This document shows, one piece after another, positions 51,087 to 61,510 of a stretch of 64,000 nucleotides of DNA (its first letter is position 1; each line of letters opens with the position of its first letter). Both the position numbers and the translations under genes were made by a program. This stretch comes from Rhodospirillales bacterium (GTDB taxonomy: Bacteria; Pseudomonadota; Alphaproteobacteria; Rhodospirillales; Defluviicoccaceae). The stretch covers positions 1 through 64,000 of the forward strand of contig JADJXQ010000005.1 in NCBI GenBank assembly GCA_016710335.1, written 5' to 3'. The notes beneath the pieces are model-generated. The model had not been told where the DNA came from and did no database searches. It saw only the letters and a program-made list of their open reading frames with translations.

Positions 51087-52775
51087 CTATGGCTGTGCCG
51101 GCAGAAACGGCGGGCCCTCCCGCGCCCGGACGGCGACGAGGCCGACAGTGGCGTCCGCCGGGGGAGCCGGACCGGCGGGCGGCGCGGCCGGACCGGAACC
51201 GGAGTCCGCGAAAATCGACGGATGCGGCCGCGCTGTCGCCGGAAGGACAGCTGGAACCTGGCCGGCGGGGGCGGTTCCGATCCCGGCGCGGGCTGCGGCG
51301 GTTGACGCGCCGTCGGATCGATGGCCTACCTGAACCAGGCTCCAGAGCGACTCTACAGGCTCGGCGGTCGGCTGGGCGTCGATCAGGACCGTGACTGAAA
51401 CGTCGGGGCCGGCTGAATCCTCTGCAACGACCGCGGCGACAGGGGGCTCCGTCGCGGGTGCGACCACGTCCACCAAGACCGGTTGCCACCGCCATGCGTC
51501 TGGAAACAAAAATGGTTCCATGCTTGCGGTGGCCGCCTCCGAGGCGGCGGCGGGGTCTGCAGCGGCAGGCGCTGCTGCCATCGGCATCAGGAGGTCGAGC
51601 CGAGGCGGAAACCACTCGGGGGCGACCTGCAAGCCGCGCTCCGCCGTCGTCCATGCGAAACGAAGGGCGCGGACCGCCGAGCGTGCTGCGCGCGATGGCT
51701 CCGCGAATGCGACCGGCCCGCGATGCGGAACCACTTTTGGTGCAACGGCCGCCGGCGCCTCGTCTGCGGCAACGGGCGGCTCCGGGTCGATCGGGTCTGC
51801 TGCCATGCAGTCCACGATCACCGCGGGCGCGGCGGCGGCACCGTGTGCCGGATCCGCGGTCGGCCAAGCTTCCAGTTCCTCCGCACCCGCGGTCTGCGGG
51901 TCCATCGCCGCCGACGCGGGCGCGGCTTCAAGATTGGCGTGGAAAACAGCGGCGGCGAGTCCTCGCCCGCTCAGCCCTTGCAGCGCCTGGTAGAACGCAA
52001 GGTTGGCCTGCGCCTCGCGGGGCGGCAGGTCGCGGGCCGCAGTGGCGGCGGCTTCATTCTGGCGGCCCGCCAGGGCATAAACCAGCGCCAGGTTCTGGCG
52101 GATGCGCGGGCCTGCATCGGGTCGATCGGCGATGGTGCGCATCGTGGCGATCGCCGTGTCGAAGTCGCGGGTGAGGGCAAGAGACAAGGCGCGATTGTTG
52201 GTGAGGCCGAGGGCGCCGGGCGCCCGATCCAGCCCGTCGTCGTAGGCGTGGCGCGCCTCTTCGTGGCGTCCGAGCAAGTCCAGGCTGACGCCGAGGCCGT
52301 TGTAGGCCGACGCGTCACCGGGATCGGCGGCGATAGCCGCACGAAACTGTTGGGCGGCATCCGCCGGTTCGCCCAGCGCCAGCAGCGCCGCGCCCAGGCC
52401 GCGGCGGGCGGCCGGCGCATCCGGCTCGAGCGCCACCGCCGTGCGCCAGTGGCGGGCGGCGCCGTCGGCATCGCCGAGCGTTGTCGTTATGGCCGCCAAC
52501 GCCGTTACCGGCTCCGAGCGGTTCGGCGCCGTGGCTTGGGCGCGTTCGTAGAGGTCGGCGGCGGCGAGAAGATCCCCGTCCGCCTCGGCCGCCGCCGCGA
52601 TGCGCATCAACCGCTGGTAGCGGTCGCCCGCATCGGCGGCGGTCGGTGCATGAGCGAACGGGCTTCCGGCGCAACCGCTGGCAAGCACGGCGAGCACGAG
52701 GACCGCCAGTACGGACACCAGGACGCCGACCCGGCTTCCTTGCGATGTCGTGTCCGTGATGCTGTCACAGCGCAT
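51087..52775 (-). CDS. TPR-repeat lipoprotein (TadD-like)
   Basis: 562 residues from the ATG at 52775. A lipoprotein signal (VSVLAVLVLAVLASGCAG; lipobox ASGC) is followed by about six TPR units (for example AAARHWRTAVALEPDAPAARRGLGAALLALGEPADAAQQFRAAI). The second half is Ala/Pro/Val-rich and low-complexity. TadD-type TPR lipoproteins help to assemble Tad/Flp pili. It lies directly before the ParA operon, and Tad loci also have a ParA-like protein (TadZ/CpaE), but no other tad genes are in the window. Confidence 0.7.
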   Translation of the reverse strand: MRCDSITDTTSQGSRVGVLVSVLAVLVLAVLASGCAGSPFAHAPTAADAGDRYQRLMRIAAAAEADGDLLAAADLYERAQATAPNRSEPVTALAAITTTLGDADGAARHWRTAVALEPDAPAARRGLGAALLALGEPADAAQQFRAAIAADPGDASAYNGLGVSLDLLGRHEEARHAYDDGLDRAPGALGLTNNRALSLALTRDFDTAIATMRTIADRPDAGPRIRQNLALVYALAGRQNEAAATAARDLPPREAQANLAFYQALQGLSGRGLAAAVFHANLEAAPASAAMDPQTAGAEELEAWPTADPAHGAAAAPAVIVDCMAADPIDPEPPVAADEAPAAVAPKVVPHRGPVAFAEPSRAARSAVRALRFAWTTAERGLQVAPEWFPPRLDLLMPMAAAPAAADPAAASEAATASMEPFLFPDAWRWQPVLVDVVAPATEPPVAAVVAEDSAGPDVSVTVLIDAQPTAEPVESLWSLVQVGHRSDGASTAAARAGIGTAPAGQVPAVLPATARPHPSIFADSGSGPAAPPAGPAPPADATVGLVAVRAREGPPFLPAQP

Positions 52776-53370
52776 GACAAAATCCTCGACCAGCCTTACG
52801 CAGTGTTCGTTTCGTCCGTACCAGCTCCCGTAATGTCTCTGAGGCTCTGCGACAGAGACCGCAGCCGGGTACCGGCCATTCACCATTGGTGGTGATACCA
52901 CATGTACTTGCATATCAGAAATGTAATATTTCTAAGCGCTTGCAGCGTTGTTTTTTTATTTGTTTTAGTACAATTTTCGAAAAGAGCAGGAGTTTGCATC
53001 CGGAGTCGCGAAATCCGCGCAGCCGCGCGCGTCGTTCATTATGGACCAACACCGGTCCACCTGGGCCGCAAGGGATTGGCTCTGCTCGAAATGGGGGCCG
53101 CGCTAGCGAAGCACTCGCTCGGCTTGTCACGCCTTCAGCAACGCCTTGCTCCGTTCTCCCAGCCGCGTGGCGCTGCTCACGGGACGCAACTACACCCAAT
53201 CACGCGGTCCTTGCGCGTTGGGGGGTTAGGCATTAGGGTCCTCGGTCTGCGCTAATCCCTCGACACGGGGGCTTCGCTCCGAGGGGTCATCGGCGCCGCG
53301 ATCCTGCTCAGGGAACCCGCTCTTCCGTCCATCTTGTTCTGATCACGTGGCACATAAGGAGTACCAACTC
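52776..53370. other. Divergent intergenic region, 595 bp
   Basis: Lies between the TPR lipoprotein gene (-) and the Lpp-like gene (+). An unusually AT-rich stretch at about 52905-52985 (TTTTTTTATTTG; AGAAAT...ATTTCT inverted pair at 52918-52934) is the likely promoter zone of the TPR-ParA operon. Several short frames exist but none has support. Confidence 0.5.
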
Positions 53371-53619
53371 ATGGCATCGCGCCTGAAGGTTCTGTCCGTC
53401 ATCGCCGTTTCCACCCTCGGCCTCACCGCCTGCGCGTCGCAGAGCGATGTCGACCAGTTGCGCACCGAGGTCAACGCGCTCCGCGCGGACGTGAACTCCA
53501 TGCAACAGGAAGTCCAAGCGTCCCGCGATTCGTCGATGCGCGCCGCCGAGGCCGCCGAGCGCGCGGCCGCCGCAGCGGAATCGTCCAACCGCATGTTCAA
53601 CCGCTCGCTCCGCAAGTAG
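53371..53619 (+). CDS. lpp: Small outer-membrane lipoprotein, Lpp-like
   Basis: 82 residues from the ATG at 53371 with AAGGAG 9 bp upstream. A lipoprotein signal (LSVIAVSTLGLTACAS; lipobox LTAC) precedes a continuous heptad-type helix (VDQLRTEVNALRADVNSMQQEVQASRD, then AAEAAERAAAAAESS) ending in RK. Size, coiled coil and terminal Lys match Braun-type murein lipoproteins, in which the final Lys is linked to peptidoglycan. Confidence 0.75.
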   Translation: MASRLKVLSVIAVSTLGLTACASQSDVDQLRTEVNALRADVNSMQQEVQASRDSSMRAAEAAERAAAAAESSNRMFNRSLRK

Positions 53620-53650
53620 CGCCTGCACCGCCTCCTGCGGATGCCGTTTC

Positions 53651-53677
53651 CGGGCGGTCGGCAACCTCGACCGCCCG
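53651..53677 (+). terminator. Terminator-like hairpin behind the Lpp-like gene
   Basis: CGGGCGGTCG (53651-53660), loop GCAACCT, CGACCGCCCG (53668-53677): a perfect 10-bp stem about 30 bp after the stop, without a T-run. Confidence 0.55.
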
Positions 53678-53752
53678 CCTCGGCTACACCACGGTCTTGC
53701 AGGCACGACACCCGAGTGCTGTTGCGCGACTGGAGTTCGTCGCGTCCCCCGG

Positions 53753-54280
53753 CTAATTCACGAGCAATTCACGGAACAGCACGTCGTTAGCGACGGCTGG
53801 CTGGATGGCTCGATTGACGGCTGAGAGTACGTCGGCGCGCAGGCGCTCGGATCCGGCCTGCCCCATTAGCTCGCTGCGCTGGTACTGGCGGAGCCGCGTC
53901 TGCACGGCATCCACAATCTGATCTTCGTTTGCCACCAGTTCCGGCAGGTGCCGCTCGGCGATCTGGACGAGGATGGCGAGCTTTACGTAAGCAGGGCGAC
54001 CTTTATCGGAAAGATCGGTTAAAATCTCGGGCAGCGGGTGCAGGACGAGTACGTCGAGATCGACAACCACCGCCTTGCTGGCGATGTCGGCGCCATGGGT
54101 CCAGTAGAAAACGCCGCCGACGACGCCGGCCAGGGCGACAACAGCACCGATGAGGACGGACCGCGCCCGGCTCCCCAGAAGGCGGCGCCACCGACTTTCG
54201 CCCGACGCTCCCGGCTTTGCCGCACTCTCTGCATCATGCGCCAGCCACGGGGCAGGATCGGCGTCTATTGGGGCAGACAT
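53753..54280 (-). CDS. fliL: Flagellar basal-body protein FliL
   Basis: 175 residues: a cytoplasmic N-terminus with RWRRLLGSRAR, one membrane helix (SVLIGAVVALAGVVGGVFYW) and a periplasmic domain (LHPLPEILTDLSDKGRPAYVKLAILVQIAERHLPELVANEDQIVDAVQTRLRQY). FliL surrounds the stator and stabilises motor function. No other flagellar gene is in the window, which is unusual, as fliL is normally next to fliM. Confidence 0.82.
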   Translation of the reverse strand: MSAPIDADPAPWLAHDAESAAKPGASGESRWRRLLGSRARSVLIGAVVALAGVVGGVFYWTHGADIASKAVVVDLDVLVLHPLPEILTDLSDKGRPAYVKLAILVQIAERHLPELVANEDQIVDAVQTRLRQYQRSELMGQAGSERLRADVLSAVNRAIQPAVANDVLFRELLVN

Positions 54281-54395
54281 TACCTCAGGATGGTCGTTGT
54301 GGAGAAGCCTTCGTGACTAGGCCCCTCTCCGGCAGAGGCCCCTCTACAGCACAGGCCTTCCCCCGCTCCATGGCCACGACCTTTCCCCCAACCGG

Positions 54396-54842
54396 TCAGG
54401 CGTCTCCCGGATAACGCAGCATCTTCTGCACTTCGCCGGCGTGGCGCGTCTCCTCGGCGATCATCTGGCGGGCGTATTCTTCCAGCATCACGTCGCGGCC
54501 CTCGACCAGGGTGAGAAGCTGCTTGTAAAGCGCAAGCGCTTCCTGTTCGTGTGCCAGGGACTCCTCAAGGATGTTGCCGATGTCGTGCTTCTCGCTTTCC
54601 AGCAACCTGCCGATGCCGAGCGACGGATGCCCGTTGAGAAAGGTGATCAGTTCCCCGGCTTCCTGGGCATGCAGGAGCGATTCCTCGGCCTGCGAGCGCA
54701 GCCACTTGACGATCGGGATGCGGCCGTAGCCGAATACCATCAACGAATAGTGCGTGTAGCGCACGACGCCGGCGAGTTCCGCCTCCAGGACCTGATTGAG
54801 GACGGCGATCACCGCCGTAGTGTCGATGTTGGTCTCTGCCAT
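54396..54842 (-). CDS. bfr: Bacterioferritin-like protein
   Basis: 148 residues, slightly shorter than classical Bfr. The four helices carry LNQVLEAELAGVVRYTHYSLMV, LRSQAEESLLHAQEAGELITFL, LEESLAHEQEALALYKQLL and ARQMIAEETRHAGEVQKMLR, with Glu/His pairs fitting a ferroxidase site. The position of the haem-ligand Met of Bfr appears to be Leu, so haem may be absent. It stores or detoxifies iron. Confidence 0.82.
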   Translation of the reverse strand: MAETNIDTTAVIAVLNQVLEAELAGVVRYTHYSLMVFGYGRIPIVKWLRSQAEESLLHAQEAGELITFLNGHPSLGIGRLLESEKHDIGNILEESLAHEQEALALYKQLLTLVEGRDVMLEEYARQMIAEETRHAGEVQKMLRYPGDA

Positions 54843-54957
54843 GGTGATTCCCGACTCGTGTCGAACTGGCTCCCTGCGAGCTTGGGCGACTGCCTAACAG
54901 AAACGGATAGGTGAAGCAACGCGCCTTGACGGCCCTCAGCGTCCAAGAGAACGCCAT

Positions 54958-57900
54958 TCAGGGTGCGTCTTCCAGGTCCTGCGGCCGTTCGGACCGCGCC
55001 ATGCGCGAGCGCATCTCGGCGGCGGGGCGCTCGATGAGTTCGGCGAAGCGCTCGCGGACCATGGCGGCGGCGGTTGTCATCCGCTCGACCAGGCCGTCGA
55101 ACGAGAGCCCGAGCAGGCCGTCGAGGGTCTGGCGGAGGGCGCGCGGCACGTCGTCGGCGCCGCGTGCAGTGACCGCACCATCCCAACTCAGCCGGATCCG
55201 GTTCTGCACTGCTTGCCATACGGCGAGGGCGCCGAGCAGGTCATCGGCCGCGCTCTTCGTCAACACGTCCGCCTTGCCGCAGGACCGCAAGGCCTGTGCC
55301 GTGTTCGGCGACAGAATGTCGGGGTGTGCCGCAGCGTGGCGCAACTGCAGGTATTGGGCGAGGAATTCTATATCCACCAGGCCGCCGCGCACGTGCTTTA
55401 CTTCCCAGATCGACTGGGCGCGGTGCTCGGCCTCCATTCGCGCCCGCATGTCGGCGACGTCGACGACGAGAGAGCAGGGATCGCAGGGCAGGGTAAGAAC
55501 GTCGCGGATGACATTCTCGACCTTGCCAGCCAGCTCCGGCGGCCCGTCCACGACACGCGCGCGGGTCAACGCCATGCGCTCCCAGGTCCAGGCGTCGGCG
55601 CGCTGGTAGCTCTGGAAAGACTCGAAGCTGACCGCGATCGGCCCGGCCTTGCCCGACGGCCGCAGGCGCATGTCGACCTCGTAGAGCACCCCTTCGGCCG
55701 TCGGCGCGGTGATGGCATTGATCAGACGCTGGCTCAGGCGCGCGAAGTACTGGCTGGCCGACAGCGGTCTGGCGCCGTCGGTCTGGGCGCCGTCGGGCGG
55801 TTGATCGTAGACGAAGATCAGATCAAGATCCGACGTCGCGGTCATCTCGCGTCCGCCAAGTTTGCCCATGGCGATGACCGCCATGCCGCAATCCGCCAAC
55901 CGCCCGTGCCGCGCCGCGAAGTCCGCGCGCACCCGCGGGTGAAGGCCTTGCAGCGCGACCTCGGCCACGTCGCTAAGCGCGGTCGCGGTGCCCTCGGCTT
56001 CGAGGTTGCCGCGTAAACTGAGGACGCCGATCTGAAAGCGCCGATCGTTGGCCCAGCGCCGGCTTTCGTTAAGCGCCTCCTCCAAGCCGCTCGTCCGCGC
56101 CAGCACAGCTTCCAGATCCGCGGCCAGCTCGTGGCGCGGCGGCGGCGGCGCAAAGAAGTCCCGGACCAGGACCCCCTCCAACAGCGACGGCCGGCGGCCG
56201 AGGGCTTCCGCCAGCCGCGGCGCTCCGCCGAGCAACTCCGCAACCAGTTGCAGCAGTTGCGGGCGGGTATGGAACATGGAGAAAAGCTGGATGCCGGCCG
56301 GTAGCGCTCTCAGGAACTTGTCGAAAGCAAGAAACGCGGCATTGGGATTAGCGGTTTCGGCGAGGCTCTTGAGGAGCACCGGCATCAGCTCCGTCAACAG
56401 CTCCCGCGCCCGCGTGCTGCGCATGGCGCGGCATCGGCCGTGGTGCCAGCCGCGGATCGCCGCGTCCACGCCGCGTGGGTTCTCGAATCCGAGCGCTTCT
56501 ATGGTGGAGAGTGTCTCCGGATCGGGGTCGGCGCCGGTGAAGACCAGGTTGCCACCGCCTCCGCCAGAGAACGACAAGGCCGGGGCCTCCTCGAACAACT
56601 CGGCGTAATGGCTTTCGACGGTGCGCAGTTGCCGGAGCACATCCGCCTCGAACGTCTCGCGGTCCGGGTACCCCGAGAAGGCCGCAAGGGCGGCGCGGCC
56701 TTCGGGCGTCACGGGCAAGGCATGGGTCTGTTCGTCATTGATCATCTGCAACCGGTGCTCGAGGCGACGCAGAAACCGGTACGCGGCGATCATCTGATCC
56801 GTGGTGCCGGCGGCGATCTTCCCCGCAGCGGCAAGGGCGGTGAGCGCCTCGATGGTGCCGCGCCCGCGCATCTCCGGCAGGCGCCCGCCCCAGATCAGCT
56901 GCTGCGTCTGGGCGAAGAACTCGATTTCGCGGATGCCGCCTCGGCCGAGCTTGATGTTGTGACCCGGCAGCGCGACGCGCCCGCCGCCACGGTGGGCGAT
57001 AATCTGGCGCTTGATGGAGTGGATGTCCTGGATGGCGGCGAAGTCCAGGTTGCGGCGCCAGACGAACGGAACGAGCCGCTGCAGCAGCGCCTCTCCAGCT
57101 TCCCGGTCGCCGGCGACCGGGCGCGCCTTGATCATCGCCGCGCGCTCCCAGTTCTGGCCCAGCGTCTCGTAGTAGGCTTCGGCGGCAAGCACCGAAATTG
57201 CCATGGGGGTCGAGCCGGGGTCCGGCCGCAGGCGCAAGTCGGTGCGAAACACATAGCCGTCCGCCGTATGGTGGTCGATGAGCTTGACCAGGCCGCGCGT
57301 CAGGCGCACGAACTGGTGCTGCAACTCGTCGGGCTGAGGAGTGTCGATTCGTTCCGGGTCGTAGAACACGATGATGTCGATATCGCTCGAGTAGTTGAGC
57401 TCGCGCGCGCCGAGCTTGCCCATGCCGATGACGATAAGGCCGGTGCCCCGTTCCGGATCGTCGCGATCGGGCAACGAGAGGACGCCGCGGTCGGCGGCCT
57501 GGGCCAGCAAGTATGCCGCGGCGCAACCCAGCGCCGCTTCGGCGAGGTCGCTGAGCGCGCTCGTCACCGTCTCCACCGGCCAAGCGTCGGCGATGTCGGC
57601 GAGGGCGGCGGTCAACGCCATCCGTCGCTTGGCGATGCGCAGCGCCCGCGACGGATCGGCGCCGTCGATGGCCATGCGCCGCGCCCCGGCAACATCCGCC
57701 AGTACGGAGGCGCGCGCCGGCTCCGGACCGTCCCGCAGCAGCGCCACGGTAAAGTCCGGCTCCTTGGTCATGACGCCGGTGAGGAACGGACTGTTGCCGA
57801 AGACAGCGGCCAACAGGGTGCGGCTTGGCTCGGCGTCGGCCAGGCGTTCGGCTGTTCCGCGCGTGTCCGCATCCTCGAGCGCGGCGACGGCATCGCGCCA

Positions 57901-58008
57901 TCGCGCCATGCCGGCGGCCAGCCAGTCCTCATGGGCCGGCGCCGGCAGGCGGTCGCCTCGGGATGTAAAGGCGTGATGGATCATGTCCGCAAGTGTGCTC
58001 ATATGCAA
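54958..58008 (-). CDS. glnE: Glutamine synthetase adenylyltransferase/adenylyl-removing enzyme
   Basis: 1016 residues, full length. The two nucleotidyltransferase centres are visible: LNYSSDIDIIVFYD in the N-terminal deadenylylating half and MTATSDLDLIFVYD in the C-terminal adenylylating half. Flanking text is also typical (LGRGGIREIEFFAQTQQLIWGGRLPEMRG; MRLRPSGKAGPIAVSFESFQSYQ; HVRGGLVDIEFLAQYLQLRHA). It adjusts glutamine synthetase activity to nitrogen status under PII control. Confidence 0.95.
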   Translation of the reverse strand: MHMSTLADMIHHAFTSRGDRLPAPAHEDWLAAGMARWRDAVAALEDADTRGTAERLADAEPSRTLLAAVFGNSPFLTGVMTKEPDFTVALLRDGPEPARASVLADVAGARRMAIDGADPSRALRIAKRRMALTAALADIADAWPVETVTSALSDLAEAALGCAAAYLLAQAADRGVLSLPDRDDPERGTGLIVIGMGKLGARELNYSSDIDIIVFYDPERIDTPQPDELQHQFVRLTRGLVKLIDHHTADGYVFRTDLRLRPDPGSTPMAISVLAAEAYYETLGQNWERAAMIKARPVAGDREAGEALLQRLVPFVWRRNLDFAAIQDIHSIKRQIIAHRGGGRVALPGHNIKLGRGGIREIEFFAQTQQLIWGGRLPEMRGRGTIEALTALAAAGKIAAGTTDQMIAAYRFLRRLEHRLQMINDEQTHALPVTPEGRAALAAFSGYPDRETFEADVLRQLRTVESHYAELFEEAPALSFSGGGGGNLVFTGADPDPETLSTIEALGFENPRGVDAAIRGWHHGRCRAMRSTRARELLTELMPVLLKSLAETANPNAAFLAFDKFLRALPAGIQLFSMFHTRPQLLQLVAELLGGAPRLAEALGRRPSLLEGVLVRDFFAPPPPRHELAADLEAVLARTSGLEEALNESRRWANDRRFQIGVLSLRGNLEAEGTATALSDVAEVALQGLHPRVRADFAARHGRLADCGMAVIAMGKLGGREMTATSDLDLIFVYDQPPDGAQTDGARPLSASQYFARLSQRLINAITAPTAEGVLYEVDMRLRPSGKAGPIAVSFESFQSYQRADAWTWERMALTRARVVDGPPELAGKVENVIRDVLTLPCDPCSLVVDVADMRARMEAEHRAQSIWEVKHVRGGLVDIEFLAQYLQLRHAAAHPDILSPNTAQALRSCGKADVLTKSAADDLLGALAVWQAVQNRIRLSWDGAVTARGADDVPRALRQTLDGLLGLSFDGLVERMTTAAAMVRERFAELIERPAAEMRSRMARSERPQDLEDAP

Positions 58009-58052
58009 ATATCCGTGGCGAGCCGATCATGCACACTGCGGCCCGGCGATAA

Positions 58053-58097
58053 GGCGGTCAAGGTCGCCTCAAGGCGACCGGCGGTCAAGGTCGCCTC
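58053..58097. repeat. Direct repeat and palindrome between glnE and the AsmA-like gene
   Basis: GGCGGTCAAGGTCGCCTC occurs at 58053-58070 and again at 58080-58097. Between them GGTCGCCT-CA-AGGCGACC (58062-58079) is a perfect 8-bp stem. The 113-bp gap is divergent, so these may be operator or transcript-control elements for one or both genes. Confidence 0.45.
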
Positions 58098-58121
58098 GGC
58101 CGGAGTCCCAAGAGGAGGCTG

Positions 58122-61100
58122 ATGATACGTCCCGCACTCCGGGTCTCCCTGCGGCTGCTCGCCGCCGCCGTCGCGGCTCTGGCGATCGTCGCCGTCGCGC
58201 TGGCATGGCGGTTGTCTCAGGGCCCGGTGTCGCTGTCGTTCCTGACGCCGGCCATGGAAACCATTCTCAACGCCGGCCACGACACGGCCCGCTTCGAGAT
58301 CGGCGAGGTCCGGGTCTCATGGGACGAGGCGAGCGGCACGCTCGGGGTGGATCTGCAAGACACGCAGGTCACCTTTCCGGACGGGCGCGAACTGGCTGCG
58401 GTGCCGGAGATGGCGGTGGTGCTGGACGCCGGCGCCCTTGTTCGCGGCGACGTCTCGCCCCGCCGGATCACCGTCAACAACCCACGGCTCCGGCTGCCCC
58501 ACCGCGACGACCGGATCCTCGACCAGTGGATCGACGAACTCGTGTCGGCGCCGGGGGGCGCTGCCGGCGACGGCGGCATGGCGGATGTGGAAGCGTTGAC
58601 GATCACCAACGCCGACCTGCGAATCGAGGATGCCGCTGGCGCCGCTGTGTGGTCCGGTGCGATCCCTGAAGCCAAAATTTGGCCGACGGACGATGGGCCC
58701 GCAGGCGCACTGACGCTCAATGGCGAAGACGGCGCCGAAATGCTGACGGTTTCGGGCCGGTACGACCGGGCCGGCCATGACCTGCAGATTGACGCGGCGC
58801 TCCGGGGCCTGCGCCTTCCGGATTTCGCCGGCATCAGCCGCAGGGGTGCGGCGCTGGAGGCGGTCGACGCCCCCCTGACCGGCACCGCATCCTTGAGTAT
58901 AGTCGCCGGCGGAGCGATCGCGACGATCCGGTTCGACTTGAGCGTGGGCCCGGGCTTCCTCGTGCTGACGGAACCGCTGGCGGCGGAATTCGGCGCCAGC
59001 GGTTGGGCGCAGCGGCTGCCGATCGCCGGCGGGCGACTCGCGGGCGCTTACGAAGGCGCCAGCGGGAACCTCGACATCGACACGCTGCGTGTCGACGCCG
59101 GCGCTGGAGCCCATGTCGCCATGCCCGCACCGCTCGATCATGCCCTTCCGCTGCGATCGGTTGCTTTCGGCGGCGGCTACCACTTTTGGTCCACTCAGCT
59201 TGACGTCCGCGCGCTCGAATTCGATCTGGGCGGTCCCCAGGCAACCATTTCCGCGAACTTGTCTTTTACCGAACCCGGTCCCAGTGGAACCATAAGTGGG
59301 ACCGTCGAAGACGTGCCTGTGAATGACCTGTCGACGTACTGGCCACGCGCAGTGGCGCCCAATCCTTACAAGTGGGTCATGGCGCATCTCTCGGAGGGTG
59401 TGGCCGAACAAGCGCAGTTCAGGTTAGAGCTCGGCGCAGATAGCGCCGGCGCCTCGCAGGTTTCCGGATTGACGGGATCGATGACCATTTCCGGGGTGAC
59501 CGTCGACTATCTGCCGCCGCTTCCGCCGGTTCACGATGCCGCCGCGATTGCCAGCTTCGACATGACCCGCTTCAGTTTCGCCATCGAGGGAGGCGAGGCC
59601 GCCGGCGTTGCCGTCGACGGCGGGACGGTCGTCTTTTTCGACCTGGACGGAAACAAGGAGAAGGCCGACATCGAACTCAAGATGACCGGCGGGCTCGGAG
59701 ACGTGCTGCGCCTCATTGACCACGAGCCGCTGGGCTATGCGAGCGAGGTCGGAATCGACCCCGGTGCCGCCAGCGGGACCACCGCCGTCACCTTGTCCCT
59801 GCGTTTCCCGCTCCTCAAGGATCTGAGTTTCGACGACGTGGAGATCACTGCTCGCGCTGACATCGAAGATCTTTTGCTCAAGGATGCGATTCTCGACCAC
59901 GACATCGACGGCGGCCGCCTGAGCCTCAGCATCGACAAGGAGCGGATGGACGTGGAGGGGCGCCTTCGCGTCAACGGGATCGAAGGCAGCGTCGACGCGC
60001 GTGAGAACTTCCAGGCCGGAGACCCGTTCCGCCGGCGCATAGCGGTCGCCGCGCCGCAGGTCCCGCTGTCCCGACTGCAGAGCACGCTGTTCAAGAAGAC
60101 GGTGATACCGTCTGCCATCGCGGATGGCGCCGTTGCAGCCGAAGGCACGTTTGTTCAGTTCGACGATCGGTCGGGGGAGTTCACCCTGGATTTGGGGCTC
60201 TCCGAAGCCCGCATCGCGATACCCATGCTGGGTTGGGAGAAAGCGGTCGGCGAGCCTGCCAAAATCACCCTCGACGGCCGTATCGGGCGGGACGAATCGG
60301 TCACGATACCGCGCGTCGAGGTGACCGGACGCGACCTGAACGCCAGCGGCGCTGCCGATTTCGATCCCGGATTCCATCTGAAACAGTTGGTGGTTCAGCG
60401 CATCGCCACCGGGCGAACCGACGTCGAAGCCACTCTCGTCATGCAACCGCGGGACCGCATGATCATCGACGTTCGCGGCAGCAGCCTCGATCTGGCGGCA
60501 TTGTGGGCGGAGCCGAAGACGCCACTGCCCGAGGCGGCGGGCAGCGGCTCCGGACAGCCCGACCTGGTGGTTCATGTCAATCTCGGCCGCTTGTGGCTCG
60601 CGCCCGACCGGCAGTTCAGCAGTGTCATTGCGGACGCGGAGCGCGACGGCGACCTATGGGTCAAGGGACGCGTCCAGGGGCGGGTCGATGGAGGCGCCGG
60701 CGTTACGGCGACACTGGAACGCCAGGCTCCCCAACGACGGGCCGTCGCCGTTCATGCCGACGATGCCGGCGCCGCGCTGGCTGCTCTAGGGCTCTTTTCC
60801 GGGATGGAGGGCGGACGGTTGACGATGGCGGGCACGTTCGCCGATGACCAGCCGAGCCGGCCGCTCAGCGGGGTGGCGCGCGTCTCCGACTATCGGATCC
60901 TGGACGCACCGCTGATCGCTCGTATTCTGAGCGGCGTTGCGCTGACCGGTCTGAGCGACGCCCTCAGCGGCGACAGCCTGACGTTTTCAACGTTGGTCGT
61001 GCCGTTCACGCTGGACGACGGCACGCTGACGATGACGGATGCGCGCGCCACCGGGTTGTCGATCGGCTTCACCGCGGACGGGCGGATCCGACCTCGACCA

Positions 61101-61383
61101 GGACAGGGTCGACGTCACCGGTACGGTCGTGCCGATCTATTCAATCAACGCCGCGCTCGGGCGCATCCCGCTGGTCGGCAATCTGCTGACCGGCGGCGAG
61201 AAGGGCGGGGGGGTCTTCGCCGCGACCTACACGGTGACCGGCCCGCTCGACGATCCCGACGTCTCGGTCAATCCGCTTTCGGCGCTGGCGCCCAGCTACC
61301 TCCGCCGGCTGTTCGGCTTTCTCGATGGCCCCAGCGGAGCGGATGTTCCGCCGCAACCCCGGCGGCGAGACGGGAGCCCCTGA
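58122..61383 (+). pseudogene. yhdP: AsmA/YhdP-type (DUF3971) envelope protein with one frameshift
   Basis: About 1086 residues if restored. There is an N-terminal membrane anchor (VSLRLLAAAVAALAIVAVALAW), long beta-rich repeats (GTISGTVEDVPVNDLSTYWPRAVAPNPYKWVMAHLSEGV) and an AsmA-like C-terminus. At about 61087 (CGGATCCGACCTC) one extra C moves the frame. The expected end (DLDQDRVDVTGTVVPIYSINAALGRIPLVGNLLTGGEKGGGVFAATYTVTGPLDDPDVSVNPLSALAPS) continues in the other frame to 61383. The family bridges the envelope for phospholipid transport. The rest is undamaged, so a sequencing indel is likely. Confidence 0.78.
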
Positions 61384-61510
61384 ACTCGCTAGTGCATCGG
61401 TGCATTCAAAGGATGCACGGTCGCTGCACGCAACCAGTCAATTCTAGCGCACGATCTGACCCAGCCAGCCGTACCATCTGAACGGGTCTGTGCACTAGTC
61501 GCATCCGATG

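Noticed and set aside
50221..51867. 548-residue frame starting at 51867
   Set aside because: Only the part from 51027 matches ParA; the upstream half is the antisense-frame shadow of the TPR lipoprotein gene.
52902..53255. 117-residue plus-strand frame in the AT-rich intergenic region
   Set aside because: No ribosome site, atypical composition and no recognisable motif; it lies in the promoter zone between divergent genes.
61389..61500. CTAGTGCA ... TGCACTAG inverted pair behind the AsmA-like gene
   Set aside because: The arms are only 8 bp and about 100 bp apart; no transposase or terminator-like fold is associated.
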